Assembly: GCA_963757335.1 (NCBI GenBank)
Contig: CAVWRJ010000006.1
Coordinates: 1 to 64,000 of the forward strand
Direction of reading: 5' to 3'
DNA: 64,000 nt
DNA from: DASQPA01 sp963757335
GTDB taxonomy: Bacteria; Acidobacteriota; Thermoanaerobaculia; Multivoradales; UBA5704
Position numbers and translations under genes: made by a program. Shown here one piece after another: positions 1 to 9,474 of this stretch; positions within the stretch are counted from its first letter, which is position 1; every line of letters starts with the position of its first letter. Below the pieces are notes generated by a model. That model was not told the DNA's origin and searched no databases. It saw nothing but the letters and a program-made list of their open reading frames with translations.

Positions 1-3000
1 TTCACATCCACAATCAAATCCACCGTCCCCCCCGCGTCGTTCTGAACCTTCACCGTACCGACTCCCCAGGCGAGGCCGAGGATCGCGTTGTTGGTCCTCG
101 TCTGGCCGGCGGCGAAGTTGAGGACGCTGATGAGCGGGGTCGGCTGATCGGCGGGGAAGAGCCGGAGGTCGCCGGCTACGGCGGGGTTGACCACGGTCAG
201 GTTGACCGAGAGGGCGCGGGCGGTCGCTGGGACTCCGCAGACTCCGGAGAGGGTGAAGCTCCTCTGCGCGCCTCCTCCGGCGAGGGACGGGCCGGCGAGG
301 GGGCCGGTGGGGTTCCGGGTGTCGAGGAGGCGGCAGGGGGTCAAGGTGTAGTAGGCGAGCGGGGCTCCCGGCGCTGGGGTGCAGGCGTTGGCTACCAGGG
401 CGTTCTGCACGGTCACCGAGTCGACGAACCAGCCGGGATTGGCGTTCACGCTGTCGTCTCCCGCGTGCCAGCGCAGGCGGGCCGGGGAGCCGGCGAAGGA
501 GGTGAGGTCGGCGGTCACCTGGGTCATCGTCCCCAGGGTTCCCGAGCACCAGCCCCTTTCGCCGCCGATCGGGTTGCCGAAACCGGCGTTCACCGTGCCG
601 TTGAAGCCGCCGGCGCTGAAGAGGCCGTCCGGCAGCGGGTTCCAGTGGCTGCCGCCGTCGGTCGTGATCTCCAGGGTGCCGCCGTCGTAGCACTGGGCGA
701 CCGTGCCCTCGAAGGAGTAGGTGTGCCAGAAGGAGAGGGCGGTCCCGGCGAGGGGAGTGAAGGTGGGGGAGACCAGCACCCGGTCGGAGATGCTGCCCTG
801 GCTCGCCGAGTTCCAGGAGTGGCTGGGAGTCTGGGAGCGAGCGTTGGTCCAGGCCCAGTCGACCGCTCCGGTGGAGGCCGCATGGGACCAGCCGGGGGTG
901 TCGAAGCCGCCGCCTAGGGTACCCTCGAACTTCTCGGTGAGGGTGCCGAGCGCCGCGGCCGCCGTGGGATAGGCGCTTTTGACGACCGTGTTGCTCTCCT
1001 CGGCGCTGTTGCTCGAATCGACGGCGTGGACGACGTAGTAGTAGGTCGTGCCGCTGTTCAGGAGCGCCGTGTCGCTGTAGGAGGTGCCGGTCACCCCGGA
1101 GGCCACGAGGTTGGCCGGCCCGGGGACGAAGGTGGGCGAGGTGCCGCGGTAGATCCGGTAGGTCAGGGGGCCGGCGCAGACCGCGGTGCCGGCGGTCCAG
1201 GTGAGACTCAAGCCGCAGCTCGCGGTGCCCGCGTTGGCGACCGCCTGGAGACCGGCGAAGCCCGGGGGGGCGTTGCAGGTGCCGGTCGCCACCACGTCCC
1301 TGCAGCCGGAGAGGGCGGACTGGCAGAGGCCGGTCGCGTCGAGCCCGCTCAGCTCGTAGGCGTAGGAGACGGTGCCGGAAACCGTGGTGTCCAGGAAGCT
1401 GCTGCCGGGGACGGCGTTGGCGATTCGCTGGAAAGTGCCGGGGGAGGCACAGGTGCCGGCGGCGCGATAGATATTGAAGCTCGCCGCGGCCGGAGAGCCG
1501 TTCGTCCAGGTCACCTGGACCTGATTCCCGGCCGGAGTCGTGGCGGTGCCGATCGCCGGCGCGCCGGGGGGCGTGCAGGCGGCGTCGTCGATCTCCGCCG
1601 TCCAGATCTCCTCCAGGAGATTGCTCCGGCGGTCGCTCCAGGAGGGGAAGAACTTGGCGGCGTAGCCGGAGAGGCCGTTGTAGTCGCCGTACTGGTTGCC
1701 GGAGTCGGCGCCCGGCACCGTCTCGTCGGTCTCGCCCGCGGTGACCTTGATCGCCGCGGACCAGGTGGCGCCGTCGTCGAAGGAGGACTGGTAGTAGACG
1801 TCGGTCTTCTTCCTCCCGGCGTTGCCCACCGTGTCGTAGTAGATGACGCCCAGGGCGCCGGTCGTCTCGTCCACCGCCAGCCACTGGTTGAACTGATCGT
1901 TGAGCGAGGACTGGTTGTTGACCATCACCGCCGGCTGCCAGGTGGCGCCGCCGTCGACCGAGCGGGCGAACCAGATCCGGCTCTTGCAGGTCGAGGCGAC
2001 GTTCGCCCCCGGCTCGTTGGCCGGGATGGTGCAGCCGGTGGCGCCGGTGAGGTCGGTCCAGGTGGCGTAGACGAGGTTCTTGTCGGCGGTCCGGTAGGTG
2101 CCGCCCGAGATGTAGACGAGGGCCCGCCGGCTGTCCATCGCGGGGACGCCGATGTCGTAGCTGTCGAAGCCGGTGGCGATCCGCACCGGGGTGCCGTAGG
2201 TGGCGCCGCCGTCGGTCGACTTGACGACCCAGAGCTTGCTGGTCCCGGTGTCCGGCCAGAAGCCGAAGACGTCGCCCGCCGAGTTGGTCTTGACGTCGCC
2301 GCCGATGCCGGTGCCGGTGGTCTCAGCGTGGCTCACCTGGACGGGGGTCTGCCAGGAGCCCCCCGGGCCGGTCCGCCGGTTCATGAACACCGGGTTGTTG
2401 TTGTGCCAGATGGCGTAGAGGTTGTCCTTGTGGGGGGAGGTGTCGCTGTGGTCGACCCAGATCATCTCCTTGTCGGTGCTGGTCTGGGTGCCGGAGAAGG
2501 TGGCGTCGAAGGTCCAGGTGGCGCCGCCGTCGGTCGATTTGTAGGCGCGCATGTGGAGCATCGAGCCGCTCGCGTTGATCCCGATGGTGATCGACCAGGC
2601 GGTGCCGTCCGAGGTCCAGTCGACCGTGGGGTCGGAGTGGAAGGCGTCGCCAGTGATGAGCGGCAGGCTGGTCTGGCCCCAGGTGGCGCCGCCGTCGGAG
2701 GAGTAGTAGACCCCCTGGCGGCCGCTCGATTCGATGTCGTTCGAGGCCGAGATGATCCGCGACGGATCGCGGAAGTTGATCCGGATGTCCGACTCGCTCC
2801 GCGGCGCGGTCTGTAAACCGGAGACGCGATGGTCGGCACCGGCGGCGGCGGTCCGCCCCGGCGGCAGGGACGGCGGCGCCTCCCCCGGTACGAGGTCCTG
2901 GTGGGAGAGCATCCACTCATAGATCTCTTTGAGCACCAGGGGATAGCCCCCGGTGGGATCGGCCGCCGAGTAGGTCCCCTCCGGATGGGCCTGGCGCCAG

Positions 3001-3257
3001 AGGATGCGGAGCCAGAACGGGACCCGGAGGTGATCCTTGGCCTCGGCGGGCCGCAGCAGGCCGAAGTTCTGGTGGGCGGCGACCAGGTGCGCCAAGGGGC
3101 TGTCGGGGAGGATGCCCGCCCGCTCGATCTGCTCTCCTAGGGTGGGCCAGGCCGGCGTCACGGTATCGGCGGTATCGGCGCCATTCGTGACATCCGCCGC
3201 GTGGGCGGGAAGCCCGGCCGTGACCAGCAGGCAGAGCAGGATCATCGTCTTCCGCAT
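1..3257 (-). CDS. Secreted Asp-box (BNR) repeat protein with FN3 domains and LDTR-type C-terminus (3' end outside window)
   Basis: The frame is open for about 1085 codons and runs off the left edge, so the C-terminus is missing. The start at 3257 follows AAGGAG with 5-6 nt spacing and gives a signal peptide (MRKTMILLCLLVTAGLPAHA). Five Asp-box motifs of the form S-x-DGGATW lie near residues 185, 239, 343, 430 and 490, as in sialidase-type beta-propellers. They are followed by two fibronectin type III-like modules (about 565-625 and 665-750) and a jelly-roll-like segment (about 770-945). The final module begins with a CRLLDTR motif. This end module recurs in large exported proteins of Acidobacteriota and Actinobacteria. 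A secreted carbohydrate-binding or hydrolytic role is inferred; no sialidase catalytic residues were confirmed. The divergent neighbour is the restriction-modification gene. Confidence 0.8.
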   Translation of the reverse strand, partial: MRKTMILLCLLVTAGLPAHAADVTNGADTADTVTPAWPTLGEQIERAGILPDSPLAHLVAAHQNFGLLRPAEAKDHLRVPFWLRILWRQAHPEGTYSAADPTGGYPLVLKEIYEWMLSHQDLVPGEAPPSLPPGRTAAAGADHRVSGLQTAPRSESDIRINFRDPSRIISASNDIESSGRQGVYYSSDGGATWGQTSLPLITGDAFHSDPTVDWTSDGTAWSITIGINASGSMLHMRAYKSTDGGATWTFDATFSGTQTSTDKEMIWVDHSDTSPHKDNLYAIWHNNNPVFMNRRTGPGGSWQTPVQVSHAETTGTGIGGDVKTNSAGDVFGFWPDTGTSKLWVVKSTDGGATYGTPVRIATGFDSYDIGVPAMDSRRALVYISGGTYRTADKNLVYATWTDLTGATGCTIPANEPGANVASTCKSRIWFARSVDGGATWQPAVMVNNQSSLNDQFNQWLAVDETTGALGVIYYDTVGNAGRKKTDVYYQSSFDDGATWSAAIKVTAGETDETVPGADSGNQYGDYNGLSGYAAKFFPSWSDRRSNLLEEIWTAEIDDAACTPPGAPAIGTATTPAGNQVQVTWTNGSPAAASFNIYRAAGTCASPGTFQRIANAVPGSSFLDTTVSGTVSYAYELSGLDATGLCQSALSGCRDVVATGTCNAPPGFAGLQAVANAGTASCGLSLTWTAGTAVCAGPLTYRIYRGTSPTFVPGPANLVASGVTGTSYSDTALLNSGTTYYYVVHAVDSSNSAEESNTVVKSAYPTAAAALGTLTEKFEGTLGGGFDTPGWSHAASTGAVDWAWTNARSQTPSHSWNSASQGSISDRVLVSPTFTPLAGTALSFWHTYSFEGTVAQCYDGGTLEITTDGGSHWNPLPDGLFSAGGFNGTVNAGFGNPIGGERGWCSGTLGTMTQVTADLTSFAGSPARLRWHAGDDSVNANPGWFVDSVTVQNALVANACTPAPGAPLAYYTLTPCRLLDTRNPTGPLAGPSLAGGGAQRSFTLSGVCGVPATARALSVNLTVVNPAVAGDLRLFPADQPTPLISVLNFAAGQTRTNNAILGLAWGVGTVKVQNDAGGTVDLIVDV

Positions 3258-3299
3258 GGAGTCTCCTTCGACAGAAAGACTTCAAGTCTACCATCCTCA

Positions 3300-3437
3300 C
3301 CTTTACGCAAGCCGTCGCGTAAAGGAATGTCAAGCCAACGTCTCGGCGACCGGGTGTCTTCTAAAAATAAGACTGAGAACAACGATAGAACGAAAGAGTA
3401 GCCGGAAACGGTATTACAAGCGTAACGCCTTTACGCT
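3300..3437. promoter_or_regulatory. Operator-like inverted repeats in the divergent intergenic region
   Basis: The AT-richer gap between the two divergent genes holds CCTTTACGC three times. Copies at 3300-3308 and 3317-3325 face each other, forming a perfect 9-bp inverted repeat with an 8-bp spacer. The third copy (3428-3436) lies within AGCGTAA-CGCCT-TTACGCT (3419-3437), which ends 14 bp before the ATG of the restriction-modification gene. The layout fits one DNA-binding regulator acting on both promoters. No candidate regulator lies next to it. Confidence 0.5.
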
Positions 3438-3451
3438 ACTGTACCTGGTAT

Positions 3452-6400
3452 ATGGAACCCAGGACGGCCCTCTTCCTCGTCTACCTGCGGCGTCTCGCCG
3501 ACCTGGAGCGGCGGGGGAACGCGCGAGAGGAGAGCTACTACGGGGCGCTCCAGGAGCTCCTCGAAGGGTACGCGGCGGCGAGCGGCCGGCAGGGGGTGCG
3601 GGTGACGGTTCTCCCCCGGCGGACGGAGGAGGGGGTCGTCGTCGATCTCCAGGTCTGGCGGGGGTCGCGGATCGCCGGGTATGTGGAGGCGAAACGCCCG
3701 GGGACGAACCTCGACACGGCCGAGGATTCGGAGCAGATGAAGCGCTACCTCGCGGCCTTCCCCAACGTCCTCCTCACCGACTTCTACGAGATCCGCCGCT
3801 ACCGGCAGGGGGAGAAGGAAGCGGTCGAGCGGGCGGCGATCGAGCGCCGGGAGTCGCGGTTCTACGCCGACCAGCTGGAGGAGGTCCTCGGGGAGGCGCC
3901 GGTCGCCGCCCTCCTCGATCGCTTCCTCGACTTCGCGGCCCCTCGACCGACGAGCGCCGCGGCGCTCGCGGTGGCGCTCGCCCGCCGGGCGCGGCTGCTC
4001 GAAACCGCCATCGAGGAGCTGCTCGCCGAGGACAGCGAGCAGACCTCCGAGCTCGCCGGTTTCTACCAGGCGTTCTCCCAGTACCTGATCGAGGGTTTGA
4101 AGCCCCGCGACTTCGCCGACCTCTACGCCCAGACCCTCGCCTACGGCCTCCTCGCCGCCCGCTGGCACGCCCCCGGCGACTTCGAGCTGCGGACGGTGCT
4201 CGACCACATCCCGCGGACCAACGGCATTCTGCGCGACGCCTTCCGCTACATCGCCCTCGGCGATCCCCGGCCGCGGATCGCCTGGATCGTCGACGACATC
4301 GTGGAGCTGCTCGCCGCAGCACCGGTCAAAGACCTCCTGGAGCGCCGCTTCGCGGGGAGCCGGGATCCCCTCCTCCATTTCTACGAGACCTTCCTCGCCC
4401 ACTATGACGCCAAGCTCCGCAAGCGCCGGGGGGTCTACTACACCCCGCGCCAGGTGGCGGGGTACGTCGTGCGCTCGGTCGACACCCTTCTGCGCGAGCG
4501 CCTGGGCCGGCCCGACGGCCTGGCGGACGGCGGCGTCACCCTCCTCGACCCGGCGGCCGGAACGCTCACCTTCGTTGCCGAGGCCTTCCGGGTCGCCGTC
4601 GAGGGCTACCGCGCCCGCCACGGTGCCGGGAGTGTGGCGGCGCTCGTCCGCGACCACCTGCTCCGGCACTTCCACGCCTTCGAGCTGATGATGGCGCCCT
4701 ACGTCATCGGCCATCTCAAGATGAGCCTCCTGCTCGCCGAGGAGGGCTCCCCTCTGGCGGCAGGCCAGCGCTTCCCGCTCTTTCTCACCAACACCCTGGA
4801 GCTCGCCGAGCTCGCCCAGACCAACCTCCCCGGCATGGCCGCCCTGTCGCGCGAGTCGCACGAGGCCGGGCGGATCAAGAACGAGGAGCGGATCGCCGTC
4901 GTCCTCGGGAACCCTCCCTACTCCGGGCACTCCTACAACCGGAGCGCGGGGATCCTCGATCTCCTCGAGCGTTTCCCAGAGATGGAGAGCCGCGACGAGG
5001 GCTACTACCGGGTGGACGGCAAGCCGCTCGAAGAGCGGAATTTGAAATGGCTGCAGGACGACTACGTCAAGTTCCTCCGCTTCGCCCAGTGGAAGATCGA
5101 GCAGAACGGCTGGGGGGTGGTGGGCTTCGTCACCAACCACAGCTATCTCGACAACCCCACCTTCCGGGGGCTCCGGCGGTCGCTCCTCGGTACCTTCGAC
5201 GAGATCTACGTCTTAGACCTGCACGGCAACCGCAAGAAGGGGGAGCGGGCGGCGGACGGGGGGCCGGACGAGAACGTCTTCGAGGGGGTCGAGCAGGGGG
5301 TGGCGATCTGCCTGCTCGTCAAGCTGCCGGGACCCCGCCGGCCGGGGGTAGAGACCCGGGTCTTCCGCGCCGACCTCTGGGGGAGGAGCGCGGAGAAGCT
5401 CGACTGGCTCGACGAGAGGGAGCTTAAGACCACCCCATGGACGGAGATCTTCCCCCGGTCGCCGTTTTACTACTACGTCCAGCAGGACGCCGGGCGGGAG
5501 GAGGAGTACCGGCGGGGGGTGCCGCTGCCCGAGATCTTCCCTCGCCACTCGGTGGGGGTGGTGACGGCCCGGGATGCCTTCGTGCTCGACTTCGACCGCG
5601 CCGAGCTGACGGAGCGGCTCCGGCTCTTTCGCAGTCCGCTGTGGAAGATCCTGCCCCCGAAGTGGGGGTTGGACGACCGTGGCGGTTTCAAAGTCGCGAA
5701 GGCGCGGGAGAGCGCCCGGGAGGATGCGGAGTGGGAGGGGAGGCTGACCGAGATCCTCTGCCGGCCCTTCGACGTTCGCCACATCTTCTACGCCGACTAT
5801 CTGGTGGCGCGCCCTCGCCGGGCGCTGATGCGGCACATGGGAAAGCCGGGAGAGAATCTGGGCCTGGTCTGCCCGGCGCAGCACAAGGAAGAGCCGGGAG
5901 CGCTGGTCGCCGACCGCATCGTCGGCCACAAGGCGGTTTCGGCCTACGACGTCAACTACCTCTTCCCGCTCTATTTCGACGACCCGCTCCTGGGAACGGC
6001 GGGGCGCAGCCCCAACCTCCCGCCGAGGCTCCTCGCCCGGCTGGGGGAGGCCCACGGCCGCGAGCCGGCGCCAGAGGAGATCCTCGGCTACGTCTACGCC
6101 GTCCTCTACAGCCGCGCCTACCGGGAGCGCTACAAGGATCTCCTCCGCCGGGGCTTCCCGCGCATCCCCCTCACCCGGGACCGCCAACTCTTCGCGGCCC
6201 TCGCCGGCCTGGGAGCCGAGCTGATCGACCTCCACCTCCTCCGCGCCCCGGCTCTCGCCGTGCCGCGCTCCCGCCTGGAGCCCGAAGGGAGCGGCCTCCT
6301 GGGGAAGGGGCGGCGCTGGCCGCGCGACTACCGGCCTGCCGAGGGCCGGATCTACGTCAACCCGGAAGGGCAGTTCTTCGACGGCATCCTCCCCGAGGTC

Positions 6401-6592
6401 TGGGCCTACCGGATCGGCGGCTACCAGGTGCTCGACCGTTGGCTGGCGAGCCGCGCCGGCCGAACCCTGGGGAAGGAGGAGCAGGAGGTGTTCTTCAAGG
6501 CCGTGGCCGCTTTGGAGTTGACGTTGGGAGTGGAGCGGCGGATCGACGAGATCTACCCGGCGGTGGCGGCGGGGCGGGTGGTGGGGGGATGA
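3452..6592 (+). CDS. Single-chain restriction-modification enzyme (type IIG/ISP-like N6-adenine methyltransferase with PD-(D/E)XK nuclease)
   Basis: The 1046-residue protein combines a nuclease and a DNA methyltransferase. Near the N-terminus, D65 and the E79-A-K81 triad (in GYVEAKRPG) match a PD-(D/E)XK nuclease core. The central methyltransferase has motif I (LLDPAAG, about residue 365) and the catalytic motif NPPY (about 487-490), typical of N6-adenine enzymes. The roughly 350-residue C-terminal part resembles the target-recognition region of type ISP enzymes such as LlaBIII. The helicase block that type ISP enzymes carry between nuclease and methyltransferase is absent, which fits the shorter length and a type IIG-like mode. 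No separate specificity or nuclease gene lies nearby. No Shine-Dalgarno is evident before the ATG, and an inverted repeat overlaps the probable promoter. Role: self/non-self DNA discrimination and phage defence (inferred). Confidence 0.85.
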   Translation: MEPRTALFLVYLRRLADLERRGNAREESYYGALQELLEGYAAASGRQGVRVTVLPRRTEEGVVVDLQVWRGSRIAGYVEAKRPGTNLDTAEDSEQMKRYLAAFPNVLLTDFYEIRRYRQGEKEAVERAAIERRESRFYADQLEEVLGEAPVAALLDRFLDFAAPRPTSAAALAVALARRARLLETAIEELLAEDSEQTSELAGFYQAFSQYLIEGLKPRDFADLYAQTLAYGLLAARWHAPGDFELRTVLDHIPRTNGILRDAFRYIALGDPRPRIAWIVDDIVELLAAAPVKDLLERRFAGSRDPLLHFYETFLAHYDAKLRKRRGVYYTPRQVAGYVVRSVDTLLRERLGRPDGLADGGVTLLDPAAGTLTFVAEAFRVAVEGYRARHGAGSVAALVRDHLLRHFHAFELMMAPYVIGHLKMSLLLAEEGSPLAAGQRFPLFLTNTLELAELAQTNLPGMAALSRESHEAGRIKNEERIAVVLGNPPYSGHSYNRSAGILDLLERFPEMESRDEGYYRVDGKPLEERNLKWLQDDYVKFLRFAQWKIEQNGWGVVGFVTNHSYLDNPTFRGLRRSLLGTFDEIYVLDLHGNRKKGERAADGGPDENVFEGVEQGVAICLLVKLPGPRRPGVETRVFRADLWGRSAEKLDWLDERELKTTPWTEIFPRSPFYYYVQQDAGREEEYRRGVPLPEIFPRHSVGVVTARDAFVLDFDRAELTERLRLFRSPLWKILPPKWGLDDRGGFKVAKARESAREDAEWEGRLTEILCRPFDVRHIFYADYLVARPRRALMRHMGKPGENLGLVCPAQHKEEPGALVADRIVGHKAVSAYDVNYLFPLYFDDPLLGTAGRSPNLPPRLLARLGEAHGREPAPEEILGYVYAVLYSRAYRERYKDLLRRGFPRIPLTRDRQLFAALAGLGAELIDLHLLRAPALAVPRSRLEPEGSGLLGKGRRWPRDYRPAEGRIYVNPEGQFFDGILPEVWAYRIGGYQVLDRWLASRAGRTLGKEEQEVFFKAVAALELTLGVERRIDEIYPAVAAGRVVGG

Positions 6593-6741
6593 TCGCGCGC
6601 CGGGCGCTGGGCAGGCCCCGGTACCGGGAAAGCTTCGCCAGGCGGAGCGCGTTTCGCCGTCCGACCGCGTTGGACGAAGCAGGAATGGCCGGGCCTCGGC
6701 TTCGCTGGGTTGCTGGGTCGAGGCCCGGGTGAAGGTGAGCG

Positions 6742-9474
6742 TCAGGGACAGTTGTGGATGCCAATGAGCGGGTTGCCGTCCCCGTACTGGAGATCGGCGT
6801 CGATCGCATAGATGTAAACGGGGGTGCCGCTCGGGCAGCTTCCGATCGAGAACGAGAAGCCGTGATTTCCGCCGCAGCCGAAGTACTGATTGACGTCGGG
6901 CCTGGGGCTTGCCGCGAGGAACCAACCGACCGGCGTTCCCCCACCCCCGAACGGGCCGCCCAGGTAGACTGCCACATTGATCGGGGTGTCAGGGCTGTCG
7001 AGATCTGCGGCCCACCCTGACACGGTCGTGCCGCTCATCGTCTCGAAGTTGCCGACGGGGAGCGATGTCCAGCGGAAGGCACGGGTGTCGCCGAAGTTCA
7101 TCGGCTGTTGGACGAGCTGGGAGCAGTTGCTGCACATTAGAGTATCCGCCGGATAAATCGCGGTCTCGAAGATGCGCGGCAGGGTCTGGGGGAAGGTAAT
7201 CGTCTTGTACCCGGTGGAGGCGGCATGCACGAGAAGCATGTTGCCGGCGGACTCGACGATGTCGCCCGCTGGCACATAGTGATGCACCCCAGCGTCCTCG
7301 GAGAGCTTCCGCAGGACCTCGAGGGGCAGCTTGGGCGCCGCGGTGTATATAGACGTATAGGCGCCACCGCTCACGGCGACCACCTTCCTGGCCAGGGAGA
7401 CCGGAGCCCCGGGGGCGGCGCTGTACCTTCCGAGCGAGGTGGCGCCGGAGTCGGCGACGATGAACCACGGCGTTAGGGGATAGTCCGGTCCGCCGTTCAG
7501 GGTCTGGCCGGTGACCGTGAAGCTCTCGCTTAAGACCGGCGTGCCGATCCCCTGGCTCACGGTAATGTCGGTCAGGGAGCTGATGTTCCCGACCGACGCC
7601 GCGGCGTCCTGATTGAGATAGCCGGCCGCATAGAAAAAGAGGAGGGTACGGCCAGGCGTCTTCAGCTTGGTGTTGATCGCCTGCCGGACGTTCGTCGGGA
7701 CGTTCCAGGCATTGGGCAGGATGGCGAGCTTCACCTGCCAGGGGTTGAAGTCGGGCTTGAGCAGATCGCTCAGGAGATAGTGTCGGACCGGCGTGCCGAG
7801 ATGAGAAAGGGTTTCGACGAGGCCGGCATAGAGGTCCACCGAAAACCCATACGTCGAGTCGCTGGCCGGGGTAAGCCCGGCCATGTAGCTCGGCGAGAGG
7901 TCGTCCACGAAGACGGCCACCTGCGGGTCGAAGCGGTTGGCGGCCCCCATCTGGATCTTGTTGACTGCGGTGAAGGCATTGGTTAGGTTCGCCCAGAGGG
8001 TGTCCGAATCACTCGCCATGTCCGGCCGGCCGAACCAGCCCGTCCCCGCGAGGTCGAGGAACCAGCTCCCGTGGCCATGGATCCCCGCCGTCAGCAGGTT
8101 TCGACGCAGCACCCGGATGGAGTCCCAGAGGTTCGTGGCGCTCTGGAAGCCGCCAGGGGTACAGGAGGGGCTGCAGGCGAGGTGAGTCCGCGTGTCGTCC
8201 TCGTCGAACCAAAGCTTGTTGCTAAGCGCGGGTGAGTCGGGGAGCCCCTGCGGAGAGAAGGCGTAGCCCAACTGGCGGCTCTCGCGGTAGGAATAGGGGC
8301 CCGCGACGATGTCGACCGCGCTGCTCGCGAGGAGCGAGGTCAGCGCGTTGTGGCCGCTGATCGGCAAAGCGGTGTCGAGGCCGTAGAAGTAGCCATAGAA
8401 GACGGAGGTCAGCAACCGGTTCCCGGATACCTGTTTGGCTTTTGCCAGCAGGCGGATGATGGCGCTGACGTTCTGCTCGGAGAGGTAGCGGTTGTAGTAA
8501 GCGGCGCGGAGAGAACCGGAATCGGCCGGGTCGAGGAAGACGCCGCGGGCCTTGCCCAGGGTAGGCATGGGCTGCCCAGGCGCCGCATTGTTCCTCTCCA
8601 CCGGATTGGCGGCCCGACAGCTCGCGCGGAGACTCGCTGGCAGCAGGGACCAGCTGCAGAAGCCGGTCACGGAGGTCGTCGATACGTCCTCTAGGAAGAA
8701 GGAATGGCGCCCCAAGGGGCCGGGCTGGGCGCCGGAGTCGCTGCTCCAGGGGAAGAGCCCGCATTGGGTGATCCCGTCGGAGTAGCCCACGCCGCAGAGG
8801 CTGGGCTCGCCCCAGTCGAGCATCGAGCCGCTCGCGGTGTCGTAGCCGTAGGGGCGGAAGAACCACTCGCCACCCTCTTCATAGCCGATGTTGAGCCCCA
8901 TCACGCGGCCTGGATACTGCGCGTCGAGCCGATTGAGGACGCGAGAGATTTCGGACTCCTGATAGCTCAGCCACGCCTCGTTGAGCGCCCAGGGCGACCC
9001 CTTCTGGCCGGTATCGTCGTGCAAGTTCCCCTGGAGGTCGACGATCTTCATCTTCTCCATTCCCGGCTGTGGGATTGTCTCGAGATACATCCGCACGAAG
9101 AGGTAAGGCCGCGGGGAAAGCCCGCTGAGCTTTGCCGCGAGCTCGTCGAGGAACGCGTCGCTCGTGTTGAGGAGATTGACCTGGAGGATCGGCACGATGC
9201 CATTGGCGTTCGCGCTCACGTAATTGAGCTGCAGCTGCGCCTCGTACTGGAAGGTCGTCCAATCGTGGTTCCCGACCGCCGTGGTCTGGGAGTTGAGGGC
9301 GAGGAAGAAGGGTGTCGAGGGTGTGCAGCTTCCCCCCTGATCGCAGAGGGTGATGACCTTCCGGCCGTTCTTGTTGCCGATCGAGGCCTGCGGGCCGGTC
9401 CAGGCCGCAGCCGGTAGACCGGAAGCGAGGAGGAGGAAGAGAGATGCTAGGAGTAACTTTCGCGGGTTCTTCAT
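6742..9474 (-). CDS. Secreted GH42-like glycoside hydrolase (putative)
   Basis: This 910-residue protein has a clear signal peptide (MKNPRKLLLASLFLLLASG, cleavage after AAA). The N-terminal 480 residues look like a TIM barrel. Two acidic segments could supply the catalytic pair: YEEGGEWFF near residue 197 and WFDEDDTRTH near residue 420. Residues 500-700 resemble the beta-galactosidase trimerisation fold, with phrases such as VAVFVDDLSPSYM and LAILPNAWNVP. The last 90 residues are a beta-rich module starting GWAADLDSP and containing GNHGFSFSIG, a type seen at the end of large exported proteins. GH42-like beta-galactosidase activity is inference from fold-level resemblance; the substrate is unknown. 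It shows no operon link, since both flanks are intergenic. Confidence 0.55.
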   Translation of the reverse strand: MKNPRKLLLASLFLLLASGLPAAAWTGPQASIGNKNGRKVITLCDQGGSCTPSTPFFLALNSQTTAVGNHDWTTFQYEAQLQLNYVSANANGIVPILQVNLLNTSDAFLDELAAKLSGLSPRPYLFVRMYLETIPQPGMEKMKIVDLQGNLHDDTGQKGSPWALNEAWLSYQESEISRVLNRLDAQYPGRVMGLNIGYEEGGEWFFRPYGYDTASGSMLDWGEPSLCGVGYSDGITQCGLFPWSSDSGAQPGPLGRHSFFLEDVSTTSVTGFCSWSLLPASLRASCRAANPVERNNAAPGQPMPTLGKARGVFLDPADSGSLRAAYYNRYLSEQNVSAIIRLLAKAKQVSGNRLLTSVFYGYFYGLDTALPISGHNALTSLLASSAVDIVAGPYSYRESRQLGYAFSPQGLPDSPALSNKLWFDEDDTRTHLACSPSCTPGGFQSATNLWDSIRVLRRNLLTAGIHGHGSWFLDLAGTGWFGRPDMASDSDTLWANLTNAFTAVNKIQMGAANRFDPQVAVFVDDLSPSYMAGLTPASDSTYGFSVDLYAGLVETLSHLGTPVRHYLLSDLLKPDFNPWQVKLAILPNAWNVPTNVRQAINTKLKTPGRTLLFFYAAGYLNQDAAASVGNISSLTDITVSQGIGTPVLSESFTVTGQTLNGGPDYPLTPWFIVADSGATSLGRYSAAPGAPVSLARKVVAVSGGAYTSIYTAAPKLPLEVLRKLSEDAGVHHYVPAGDIVESAGNMLLVHAASTGYKTITFPQTLPRIFETAIYPADTLMCSNCSQLVQQPMNFGDTRAFRWTSLPVGNFETMSGTTVSGWAADLDSPDTPINVAVYLGGPFGGGGTPVGWFLAASPRPDVNQYFGCGGNHGFSFSIGSCPSGTPVYIYAIDADLQYGDGNPLIGIHNCP

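Noticed and set aside
1026..2816. Plus-strand frame opposite the Asp-box protein
   Set aside because: The minus-strand frame has Asp-boxes, FN3 modules and a signal peptide; the plus frame has no recognisable domain.
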